Shown here in pieces: positions 22,113 to 31,252 of a stretch of 64,000 nt of DNA. Below the pieces are notes generated by a model. It had not been told where the DNA came from. It made no database searches and saw nothing but the letters and a program-made list of their open reading frames with translations. Origin of the DNA: Tetraselmis striata. Lineage: Eukaryota > Chlorophyta > Chlorodendrophyceae > Chlorodendrales > Chlorodendraceae. Position numbers and translations under genes: made by a program. Position 1 is the first letter of the stretch, and every line of letters starts with the position of its first letter. The stretch is from NCBI GenBank assembly GCA_006384855.1, contig VCJN01002153.1, positions 1-64,000 on the forward strand, written 5' to 3'.

Positions 22113-24143
22113 ATGAAGTGCATGTGTGTCAGACCCTACTCCATTCTCTATTTTCGCGGGATTTGGAGGGGAGATACTACAATTAAACTAGCCCGTACGC
22201 ATTTACTCAGTACGGGCCTCGGTAGCAGCTTGGAAGGCAACCCCAGCGCGCGGAGACCCGTGTCACCGCCCCGGCATATTGCCACGACGCCCCGCGGAAA
22301 GGCAATCCCGCGACAGAACACCACTCCAAGTCCGACTCGGGGTGGCAGCTTTCACAGCGCCTGCCGCGACGCGCAACATTTGACGACAAATCCCAGTGAC
22401 AGGGTCCAGAAAGGCGCAAGCAGCGAGAAGGAGCAGATTTCTGCCTCTGGAAGTTCCTCGCACTCGCGGCTGAGCCCTCGCCCCTCGCTCTACAGATCTT
22501 GCAGACCATGGCTCCGGTTCGGTCGCCGTTTGAGGCGCAGTGCGGCCCTGCCTCTCAGCGACATTCCTCTGTGCGGAGATGCAGTCGCAGGATCAGGACC
22601 ATCAGCTCGTCGACACCGGCGAACTCTGAGCAGCGTTCGCGCTAATCTCGAAACGCCGTTATTCCTCTCACGGAGGAGTACCTGTGAGGAGGTTGGCGAA
22701 GCTCCGGAAGAGGAGAAGGTAAGGGGGGCGCACTGGACATCTGATAGAGGTATCCTGCCACACATGCCGTCTTCTGCTGTTAATTTTAGGACACAGGATA
22801 CCAACTCAATGCTGCTGCTTCCAGCAGGCCGTGAAGCCTGGAGTCGGAGCAGGGTCGAAGACGCTGATGGCAATTGTCTTTATCCTTTGGGCTGGCCAGC
22901 CTGACGTACGGCTTCAGGCCCTTCTACACCCGCTCGCTCGCCCTGTCTCGACCAGCCTACACGTACCCAAACCTACCCTCCGAAACGATCTCCGATGTCA
23001 AGAGCGCACAGGTAAGGCTCCGCGCCGAGAATAGCTCCCATGTAAACCATGCATCCCACCGTGCGGCTTGCGGGGACTGACTGCTGGTCCGCGTCCTCGG
23101 CCTTACAGGCGCCTGTCACAGAGCTCCACGCACTGCCGAGAGGCACAAAGCCCAGTTTCCGTAGGAAATTCAAGCTGTTCTCGCAGCAGCAGGTACGCCC
23201 CCCCCCTCCCCCTCCTCTCCCCCTCTCCCCCCACCCCTTTTTTGGCTGGCTTGTGCCCATACTCAGGCGTCGACTCGAACCGCAGCCGCCGGTGGACTAA
23301 CGTCCCTCTCGGCGTTGCCAGGTTCCGAAGGTCGTAAAAGGTCGCGGAACCAAGTTCATGATGTGCACCATGCCTAAAAACGGCTGCTCACAATGGAAGC
23401 GCCTCATCTTGAAGGTAATGGGTGCCGGGAAAAGCGTGTACCTGGATAGTGACAAGCCGGACAGGACAGTCCATAACCCGCGCCGGTTCCATCCACTCCA
23501 TCGGTACAGCCAGAAGAGTATCGACGAGATGCTGCGCGATCAGCAAATGCCGCGTGTGGCCCTGGTGCGCAACCCATATGCGCGGGTGCTATCCGCATAC
23601 CAGGATAAAATTCTAAACAGCGACGGTCGACGGTGGCGGTTCATCAAGCACCTGGGGCTCAAGACCGGGGAGCCCACATTCGAGGAGTTTGTCGTCGCGC
23701 TGTGGCGGTGGCAACAAACCCACGAGAAGGGGCTCCGCGTACAGTCAGGGATTGATCACCATTTTGCACTGCAGTCCAGCATGTGCGGCCTCTCGCAAGA
23801 CACCTCGACCGACCTGTCATACGACTACGTGCTTAAGGTGGAGGAGACGAACCAGTGGTATACGCCGCTCGTCAATAAGCTGAACCTCACGGAGTACGTG
23901 GACTCCGGCTGGCCCGGCAAGCGCTGCTTCTTCAGCCCGCCCGACGCGCCGTGCGATGGCCAGCGCATGGACGACACCGGCCACTTCACCAGTGTGGACT
24001 GGGACCGCCACTCGACGGGCGCCGCCGCCACGCTGGCGAATGCTTACACGCCGGTCGCCCTCAAGCTCGTCACCGAGCTCTACGCTGAGGATATCGCCGC
24101 CTTTGGGTACCCAAAAATGACACTCCCGCTGCAGTCTGTCTGA
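22113..24143 (+). CDS. Carbohydrate-type sulfotransferase
   Basis: Exons 22,113-22,718, 22,790-22,830, 22,900-23,011, 23,109-23,192 and 23,322-24,143; all phases agree and total 554 residues from the first in-frame ATG. Transfers sulfate from PAPS to, most likely, a glycan in the Golgi. The last exon carries the 5'-phosphosulfate loop MPKNGCSQWKRL (residues 298-309) and the 3'-phosphate motif RNPYARVLSAY (364-374), the two PAPS-binding signatures of the Sulfotransfer_2 family; the C-terminus ends with the usual LY-x-x-D-x-x-x-FGY. The first exon (about 200 residues, Ser/Arg-rich, no clear transmembrane segment) is uncertain: the true start and any Golgi anchor may lie in other exons, since the first 200 codons have little protein character. 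The fourth intron has a C-rich tract at 23,199-23,232. Converges on VPS29. Confidence 0.82.
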
Positions 24144-24684
24144 GCCACCGGCCACGGCACCACGATGGTCCATTCATGGGTTCATTCATTATGCAGGGGT
24201 TGATACCCCCTGCAACCCCCACCCATAATCCAGCAACCTCCATCGGAGCGTTTCTATCCTAAGAGTGAATGACGCTCTTGGCAGCGGCTTACCACTCCAG
24301 GCGCGCCCTCTGGAAATGCAGCTGCTGTAACCGCTGCGCTGCGCCGGGCAGCCATGGCGCAGGGCTGCACTATCTTTTAGCTCTTCAGCAACAAATGTTG
24401 CTCAGTGTAATTCCTTAATACCCCCCCCCCCCCCCCCCTCCCGCCCCGCACGATCGCAACGGCTGCAGTGCTGTCCCGGTATTCATCTTCCTACACTAGC
24501 AGTGCAGGTGCTTTCTGGAGCTGCATCGTTTTATGCCGTGCCAATGGTGCCATGATAATCATCCATCCATTCCTCACCCAAAACCCTTTTTTTCAAGAAA
24601 TCACAAGGAATCTGACACGCTGTAATAGCGGCAGGATGGCATGTTGTTATTTGTATTAAAATAGTGACATTCCTCACCCGGTCG
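24144..24684. other. Convergent 3' region between sulfotransferase and VPS29
   Basis: TGTAA, the usual green-algal polyadenylation signal, occurs at 24,326 and 24,404 downstream of the sulfotransferase stop. A C run lies at 24,421-24,438. No gene. Confidence 0.45.
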
Positions 24685-25563
24685 CTATGCCGCCGCTTGC
24701 TGGGGAGTGGCCGCTGTCTTTTTGAACTCGACCTTGTCTACCTTGACGCGGGGCTCGCCGCCCGTAAGCTCGTAGATGTACACCACCGCCCGGTCGTCGT
24801 TGATGTCCATGAGCGCAAAGCTGGGGCGCGCCTCGCCCGCCAGCCCGGTGGCGGCGCCGGTGGCGGAGCCGGGGTTGATGATGAAGCGGTCCTCGTGCTT
24901 GTACGCTTTGAACTTGTGCGTGTGCCCCGTCACCAGGATATCAACGTCCAGACGGCGCTGCAGCCCGCACAGCGCGTCCAGGCTGCCCCAGGGCACTACC
25001 TGATGTCCAGCACAGCATGCCGCAAGGCAGGTCAGCAAGCTTATTCCAATGCCCCCCCCCCCCCCCCCCCCCCCCCCCTCCAACTTTCATTTCCCAAGCG
25101 CCATCAGCTTCATTTTCATGGCTCTGATCACACCGGACCATCCGCTGCAGAGAATGGCTTTGTGCAGCTGCAAGCATTCGCAAAGACACGAGGTCATGGC
25201 CGTGGGCGCACGCCAAGGGCAGATAGACGGATACCCCCCCCCCCCCCCCCCCCGCCCCTTTCGCTAGGATCGTGAACTGGTGGCCTCCTTCACCTGGTGG
25301 CCATGGCATAGCCCGATGCGGAACTGGCCGATGGACAGAACCTTGCTGTCCGGGAATGAGGCCGCCTCGTCGAAGTCCCCGCGCACGGCGTGCACGTTGG
25401 GGCAAACCGCGCGCAGGCTCTCGTAGACTTCCGACGCGCACAGGTTGCCGGCGCACAGCACGTGGTGGATCTTGCCCGGCACCAGCAGCTTCTTGAACTC
25501 GGGCGGCATGTCCGCGGCGCGGTGCGGCACGTGCAGATCACTCACGCACAAGACCAGCACCAT
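24685..25563 (-). CDS. VPS29: Retromer subunit VPS29
   Basis: Two exons: 25,563-25,294 and 24,999-24,685, phase 0, 194 residues (animal and plant VPS29 are about 180-190). It is the metallophosphoesterase-fold subunit of retromer, which recycles cargo from endosomes to the Golgi. It begins MVLVLCVSDLH; the fold's metal-site residues are all visible: D9 and H11, N40 (CAGN), D63 (RGDFDE), H87/H89 (CHGHQ) and H116/H118 (TGHTH). The exon junction falls exactly between HGHQ and VVPWGSLDALC, a conserved stretch. The C-terminus PGSATGAATGLAGEARPSFA resembles the family's NPGSATGA-x-P-x-F segment. The 294-bp intron has two long C runs on the plus strand (25,051-25,078 and 25,233-25,252), i.e. G runs in the pre-mRNA. 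Tail of about 15 residues (KKTAATPQQAAA) is extra. Confidence 0.95.
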
Positions 25564-25872
25564 CCTGCCCCGCCTCTGCCTGCAGGAGTACCGCGCCTGC
25601 TCTCCCCGCGCCGCGCTGGCCGTGTGTTCGGCAAGCTGCGGCGCGAGCCTCGGCGGCGAGGCCAGGGAGTTGCCCTTTTGCCGAGCAGTGCTGGCTGTAC
25701 CTGGCGCTGTCCCGAGCGTGTCTGCGTGGGAATATGCTCGCAAGCAATCTCACACGCCAGTTCCTATGCGGATGTGGTGTCGTAGAGGCAACGCCTCACT
25801 GGTTTAGGTGTCGTTTGTCGTTTGTGAGCTTGGGGGGGGGGGGGGGGGGTTTCAACCCGTGCTGCAGTGACG

Positions 25873-25945
25873 GTGAACTTTTTGGTTACAGGGAGAGCGT
25901 CCGGAGAATGCACGCAAAGTACTGGGGGAGGAAAAATGCAGTGAC
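25873..25945 (+). repeat. Dispersed repeat C, 5' fragment
   Basis: GGTTACAGGGAGAGCGTCCG then GAATGCACGCAAAGTACTGG matches the start of the element copy on the minus strand at 59,905-59,465 and, more weakly, 39,172-39,203. Translated, all three read (Y/D)RESV-x-x-MH. Confidence 0.8.
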
Positions 25946-26342
25946 GGTGCCACAAGTCTTCAGAGTTTCAGGTACTGGTACTGTACCCGTACCTGTAGTT
26001 ACTGGGCTCCGCTGGTCGGCTTGCTTCCTAGTACAGCAGTACTGCGCTGCCCTGCCGCCGGGCTGCGCTCGCTCGGCCGATATCACGAACGAACATGACA
26101 CAGACAACGATGATCAGGCGGAATAGAAACGACCATTAAATCTATTCCAAGATGGGCATATTTACTCGCACTACCGGATTGAATCATTGCATCCTGATAA
26201 ATATCATCCAGAAATTAAGAACATCCGGATGACTTCGACGGATGGAATCAATATAAAATCCGCGTGGTGGTAGGGTATGTCATCATGTTAATTACGGGTA
26301 CTCATGCAAATAGCCGTAGTATGGGTTGTACTGATTTAATTT

Positions 26343-26392
26343 AATTACATAAGGGCTTTCACAAAAGCGCACTACAAACAGAACTAACGTCA
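26343..26392 (-). repeat. Dispersed repeat B, copy 2 (inverted)
   Basis: TAAGGGCTTTCACAAAAGCG then CACTACAAACAGAACTAACG is the reverse complement of 17,970-18,022. Confidence 0.75.
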
Positions 26393-27094
26393 ACTATGAT
26401 TTAATGGTCCCGCCCCGGATAGGAATATTTTATTAGCGACACGAATCTAAAACTACTAATTAATCCTTACTGGTGCTGCATTCACTGCGCCGCTCGCACG
26501 GAAGGTGGCGGTGCGAAGTTCGAAACAAACGACCGTCTCCGAAGATACATAGTCGCTACTGTACACAAGCCTACCACGAAGTCCACGACGAGTGCGCCTG
26601 CTGTACCGTAACGGATGGCGACCTGTGAGGGGTTCGGTTACACGGGGATAGAGAAACCGCCGGTCGTCCACATATTCCTGTAGCGACCCGTCGTCCACAT
26701 CAATCCATGCTGCTCCAAAAAAGCGATCGCAGCACCTGGTGCTCAAATCATCTACTGGTATTACCCGACGACCAGTCGACTACGGTACCCGTACCTGGCC
26801 TCCAGTTCTGCTCGTAAGCTCCCCCTTGGGCCAAGGCCTTCAAGTTGTGCAGTGCCAAGCGTGAGCTTTCTTCGACAAGTGCCAGTGGCTGCCATCCAGC
26901 AGTCGGCGGGGTACAAAGGGGTTGCGTAGAGTCGGCGAGAACGTAAATCCTTAGGTAATTTACCTGCGCGCGCCTACCCCTTCTGTCTCTTTGCAAGTTA
27001 TAACTCATCCGCGTGTGCAAACCGCTGCGTCCCTCTTAAGAATTCAAAGGCAAAGCGACTGAACTTGATACTGCTGCTGTCTGCAGGCGCCGCC

Positions 27095-28222
27095 ATGATT
27101 GAGTGGGGCCTTCTAGCCCTGGCCGCAGCCACGCCGCCGACGCTGCTGGTGCTAGGCAAAACAATCTCTTCTGCGCTGTCCGCGCCGCGCCCAAACTCGC
27201 AGCCACTGGGGCTCAAGGTGTCACAGATTCTACATCACCCCTATCTGCCCATGCTGCAACAGCGGCCTCCAGTCTTCTGCTGCATGTGGCACCATATCTA
27301 ACACCACTCATGTGATATCGCGCTCAGGTGGTCATTACCGGCAGCAGCAAGGGCTTGGGCCTGGCTTTGGCGGACAAGTTCCTTTCCCTGGGCGACGATG
27401 TCATGATCACCTCGCGCTCGCAGGAAGCATGCCAGGCAGCAGCAGCGGCCCTTCGCGAGAAGTATCCCGGGCGTAAAGTGGCCTACTACGCTTGCGATGT
27501 CCGCAGCCACGTGTCCGTGGACGCTCTGGCGGCCGCCTCGGTGCAGGAACTCGGCCGGATCGATGTGTGGGTTAACAATGCCGGGGTCAGCCAGGCAAGG
27601 AAGGGCCCGCTGCACGAGGCAGAGGGGCCGGTGCTGGAGCAGGTGGTCAGCACCAACCTAATGGGCGCCATGTTTGGGTGCCGAGCTGCCATAGCGGTAA
27701 TGAGAGGCCAGGAATCGGGTGGAAAGGTAACACCTTTGTTTTGGCGTAAATATGCCGAAATGCGCCGCATTTGCACTGTGTCTCATGACAGTTGTTCCTT
27801 ATCAACTGCCTGCCAGGTGTTCAACATGGATGGGCGAGGTGCGACAGGTGGAGCCACCGTCGGGGGCGCCGCCTACGGGGCCTCTAAACGCGCGCTGCCA
27901 CAGCTCACGCAGACCCTGGCTGCTGAGTGCAAGGGGCAGCGGTGTGTCGGTCCACATCACCTCGCCGGGCATGGTGATCACCGATCTGCTGGTGCGCGAG
28001 GAGGACCGCTCTAACCCGAGCTTTGTGCGCATCATGAACATCCTGGCAGAGCAGCCGGCCACCGTGGCGGACTGGATGGTGCCGCGCATGCGCGGGGTCA
28101 CCGGCAATGGCAAGTACTTCAAGTTCCTCAATGCGCCAGGGGTCATCTGGCGGTTTGCCAACGCGTGGCGACTGCGCAACCGGCTGTTACCGATGCCCGC
28201 TAAGGCAGCAAAGGCCAGCTGA
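27095..28222 (+). CDS. NOL: Chlorophyll(ide) b reductase, NOL/NYC1 family (one +1 frame slip in assembly)
   Basis: Exons 27,095-27,217, 27,328-27,726, 27,817-28,222; about 308 residues after correcting one base. Short-chain dehydrogenase that reduces chlorophyll b to 7-hydroxymethyl chlorophyll a, the first step in dismantling LHCII, in the thylakoid. Exon 1 encodes a hydrophobic segment (IEWGLLALAAATPPTLLVLG), as in NYC1; a transit peptide exon may be missing upstream, since an acceptor CTGCAG lies just before the ATG. Exon 2 starts VVITGSSKGLGLALA (NADPH-binding TGxxxGxG), then WVNNAG. Exon 3 has FNMDGRGATGG and YGASK (Tyr194, Lys198), then SPGMVITDLL and LAEQPATVADWMVPRMR, which match NOL/NYC1. 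The frame breaks at the GGGG at 27,933-27,936; deleting one G continues GSGVSVHITSPGM. The Ser of the plant GAGS motif is absent (GRGAT). NOL versus NYC1 is not settled. Confidence 0.85.
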
Positions 28223-28790
28223 TGAATCTCCCTGGATGCCACAATGCATTGCTATGAAACACCTCTTCTATGCAAATTTGGTTCCGCTCTGGTCCATGGA
28301 AGCATCCTCCTAAGTCAACACGTGTTGAAGATGTAAATCTCTGAGCTTCAACTCGTTTTGTGGCCAGAAAGGCCGCCGTATCAGCTCCAAATGAGAATGG
28401 GTATTGTGAGCTACTGCCCGCTGCGTTGCTGGACAATGCAGACAAAATTCTACATAAACTCTGGTGCGTTTTAAACATCGCTGTAGGCTTAGCTCTGTGC
28501 GTCCACGAGATGATCGAAAAAAACATAAATGGGCAAGAGTCATGGTCAGTGGAATGGAGGGTGTGTAATGGAAACAGGCGACGGATGCTACAGTCGGTCC
28601 CCTCATGCTCATGATTGCGCCCCCCCCTCCCCCCCCCCCCCCCCCCCACACCCGGCCTATCATGCACCTCCAACTGCTGCTTGTCGCATTTTGCTGTAAT
28701 GAGGGATTTTTGGAGGCAAGGCTTGCTGTTGTGATGTATGGGATTGTTTAGCTACATGTTTAAAATATTATGCATGCAACAGATGGCAAT
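28223..28790. other. Convergent 3' region between reductase and petM
   Basis: C-rich run at 28,620-28,647. Otherwise no coding character; TGTAA occurs at about 28,564. Confidence 0.4.
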
Positions 28791-29676
28791 TTAGATCTTG
28801 CCCTCCTCCACCAGGGACTCCACGCGCAGGAAAATGAACCCAGTGGCCAGACCCTGCAACAAAAGAACGAGGGTGGCAGCGAGCAGGAAGTGGGTTTATG
28901 GCATACACCAAAACCAGTTGTGGGGGTTGTTCACGTAAATTAAAAACAGAGTAGACTGCGGCAGATGAGGCTGGCCAGACTCACCACCAGGGTCATGACG
29001 AACATCACACCAGCGTAGCCCGCAATCTCGCCAGCCTCACCGGCAATCTGAGCAATCTCCACGGCGGACGCCTGGGCAGCCACGGGCGCGCGACGCACGG
29101 TGCGCAGCGTCGGGGCGGCGAAGGTCGTCTTCGGGGAAGCCCTGTGAGGACAGAACCGATGGCAAAGGTCAACACGAGGTTGCGCCTTTGCAGTGATACG
29201 GAAGTTGTCGGAGCGGCATCGAGTCTAGCTGGCCCGCGCAGGAGGAAAACTCGACGACTCCTGACGAGACACGACTAGGTCGCTACACGTATTGCGGCGG
29301 CGGGGCGCATCCGCGCCAATGCAGGTGCGAAACCTCGGTTGTACCCTAGTTGAGACCTAGCAGTGCCGGCGCCGCCGCCCCGGCTGCCAAGCGTGGAGGA
29401 ATGGGGTTGCTCGCGAGGCGGAGCGCGCCATGAAACGGAACGGTGACCAGGGCAAAATGATTTCGGGTATCACTAGCGCCTGCCTGCGCGCGGCGAACCA
29501 GCGCCAGCGGGTGACAGGTTTCGTGGGTGCTACGCCCGGATCCGCGGGGTTGCGGGCTTTTACCTGACCAGGCCGGCGGGACGCAGGCCGGAGAACCCGG
29601 TCTGGGCGCGGCGGGCGGTCTGGCGAGCCAGCACAGGCCGGGCAGTGGCAGCGACGGTCATGGTGGTGGAGGCCAT
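28791..29676 (-). CDS. petM: Cytochrome b6f complex subunit 7 (PetM), nuclear-encoded, plastid-targeted
   Basis: Three exons: 29,676-29,564, 29,141-28,985 and 28,853-28,791; phases match and give 110 residues. Exon 1 is a typical chloroplast transit peptide (MASTTMTVAATARPVLARQT, no acidic residues, many Ala/Arg/Ser/Thr). Exon 2 continues the presequence through RRAPVAAQAS and into the mature N-terminus EIAQIAGEAGEIAGYAG. The single transmembrane helix is split across exons 2 and 3: MFVMTLV then GLATGFIFLRVESLVEEGKI, ending in the signature that PetM of Chlamydomonas-type algae carries (LRVESLVEEGKI). PetM is a small helix at the periphery of the b6f dimer in the thylakoid membrane. Two ATGs (codons 1 and 6) are possible starts. 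Converges with the chlorophyll b reductase gene. Confidence 0.93.
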
Positions 29677-30984
29677 TTTGATGTGTGGGGGTTGGTGGCG
29701 GGAGAGATGGGAGGGTGGTGTGAGAATGGTCTTCGCGAGCCGGTGGCACAACCCCTGCCCCCGCATCCCCCGCGATGCGGACGCCAGGGCGGCCTTCGCC
29801 TGAGCCGGAGAGCCTGGACCTGGCCTCGAACCGATATGCACCAGCGGTGGAGATGCAGTTCGTAGATTGTCCAGTTTCCAGTTTAGGCAACATCATGAAC
29901 AGCATGGCTCATCCAGGACTGGGCAATGCTGTAGTTTCCGAAAGTTTTGCACGTATAGACCACGGCGCTATATACTGCGCTATCGGGAGATTATGGCCAT
30001 GGGGGCAGCCAGCCTGTCACGTGGAACTCCATCGGTGTTGGAATGAATCCGTCTTCATTCCGAAAGCTGAAAGTTAACCGATATTAATGCGCATATAATA
30101 CGAACAGAAGACGAATTACTGCTTCTATCATTCGGAATATCGTTGATTCTGCAAGACCATGTCGTCATAATTATTCCATGGGCTAGCAGCAGAAGGCGAT
30201 ATCGGAAATCACCAAAATAAATGTCGTCATAATTATCCATTAATACCGGTATGTCCTCAGTGCTATTTCCGATTTGGTCCGAGCTGCGACCAGCGCAGTC
30301 AGCATCTCTTACTCCGCCATCCAGCAATATTCGTTTTTGGAAGCAGCGAATTACCGGTTTAGAAGTACCTCTATACTTCACAAGGCCTGACCGGACGACA
30401 CTAGAAGTATACTTCTGACCGGGCTTGACTTGAGGACAGGACAGGAAGAGGTGGGGACTGTACGGTCGCAACGTGTACTGGTACTGGTAATACCGATGCT
30501 GCTGAAATACAGAGATAAATTTGAGATCATATGAGTAACAACGTGCCCGTCTCATGGGTGCCGGTAATGCAAAATTGTGAAGCGGATAGCGGCCAGATTC
30601 ATATTGATGACATGCTTGTACACGTTTCAATACGCCCAGGGCGCAAACTCTCCAATACAGCGACAGATTTGCTCATTTAATTTTCAATATCTACGAACGC
30701 AATGACTCTCTGATGTGCCGCCGGCATGAATGCACAATTACACATGCAGTGATAATCGTGTGCAAGTGCCACATAACCACACTGCATGAGCATTTCATTG
30801 GCCGCCTACTTATTGTCTTTCGGAAGTGGCGAAATCTCCCATCCCTGTGTGTGCTGCTCGCGGAATACAGCCCCCCCCCCCCCCCCCCCGCGCGCCTTTG
30901 CAGCCAGCTCTAAATATAGTCCGACCCCAGGAGAATAAGATCTTATTGGTATATCTACTATCCTGGTGCGTGGCGTGAATGCAG
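29677..30984. other. Intergenic upstream of petM
   Basis: Contains the petM promoter and 5' UTR. Open frames here have no recognisable features. A C run lies at 30,870-30,889. Confidence 0.4.
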
Positions 30985-31074
30985 GGCTTGGCCCTGGGGG
31001 AGGAGCTCAAGCAGGGCATCCTGGAGACTGCCACCGGTGGGATGACTGGGGGTGTGCTTTCGGGGGATGGCTGA
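30985..31074 (+). CDS. Possible orphan 3' exon, 29 codons
   Basis: After GAATGCAG the frame reads GLALGEELKQGILETATGGM then TGGVLSGDG and stops. The composition looks coding and the acceptor is reasonable, but no upstream exon on this strand was found. It may be a remnant or a coincidence. Confidence 0.2.
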   Translation, partial: GLALGEELKQGILETATGGMTGGVLSGDG

Positions 31075-31252
31075 CTGCACCATCAGAGACAGAGCTATGG
31101 CCATCAGAGACGTTATGGCTGTGTTTCTTTTGGTGGAATGGTCTAACATTCTTTATTATGGTTTCACATGATTACACAGCCCTGGAACTAACGGCTCGGC
31201 ATGGGGCGTGGGAGCAGTTGAAGTAACAAAGATGGATGCACGTGCTTTGCAG

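Larger units (their letters stand above)
25564..27094. other. Region between VPS29 and chlorophyll b reductase
   Basis: Divergent promoter space for VPS29 (-) and chlorophyll b reductase (+). It contains a G run at 25,834-25,850, a copy of dispersed repeat C (25,873-25,945), a GGTAC patch (25,970-26,000) and the inverted copy of repeat B (26,343-26,392). A minus-strand frame at 26,746-26,456 has some protein character but no recognisable motif. A non-coding or transit-peptide exon of the reductase may lie here. Confidence 0.4.

Noticed and set aside
26456-26746. 96-codon minus-strand frame upstream of the reductase
   Set aside because: Some protein-like character, but no motif, no splice partners and no way to separate it from chance in this region.
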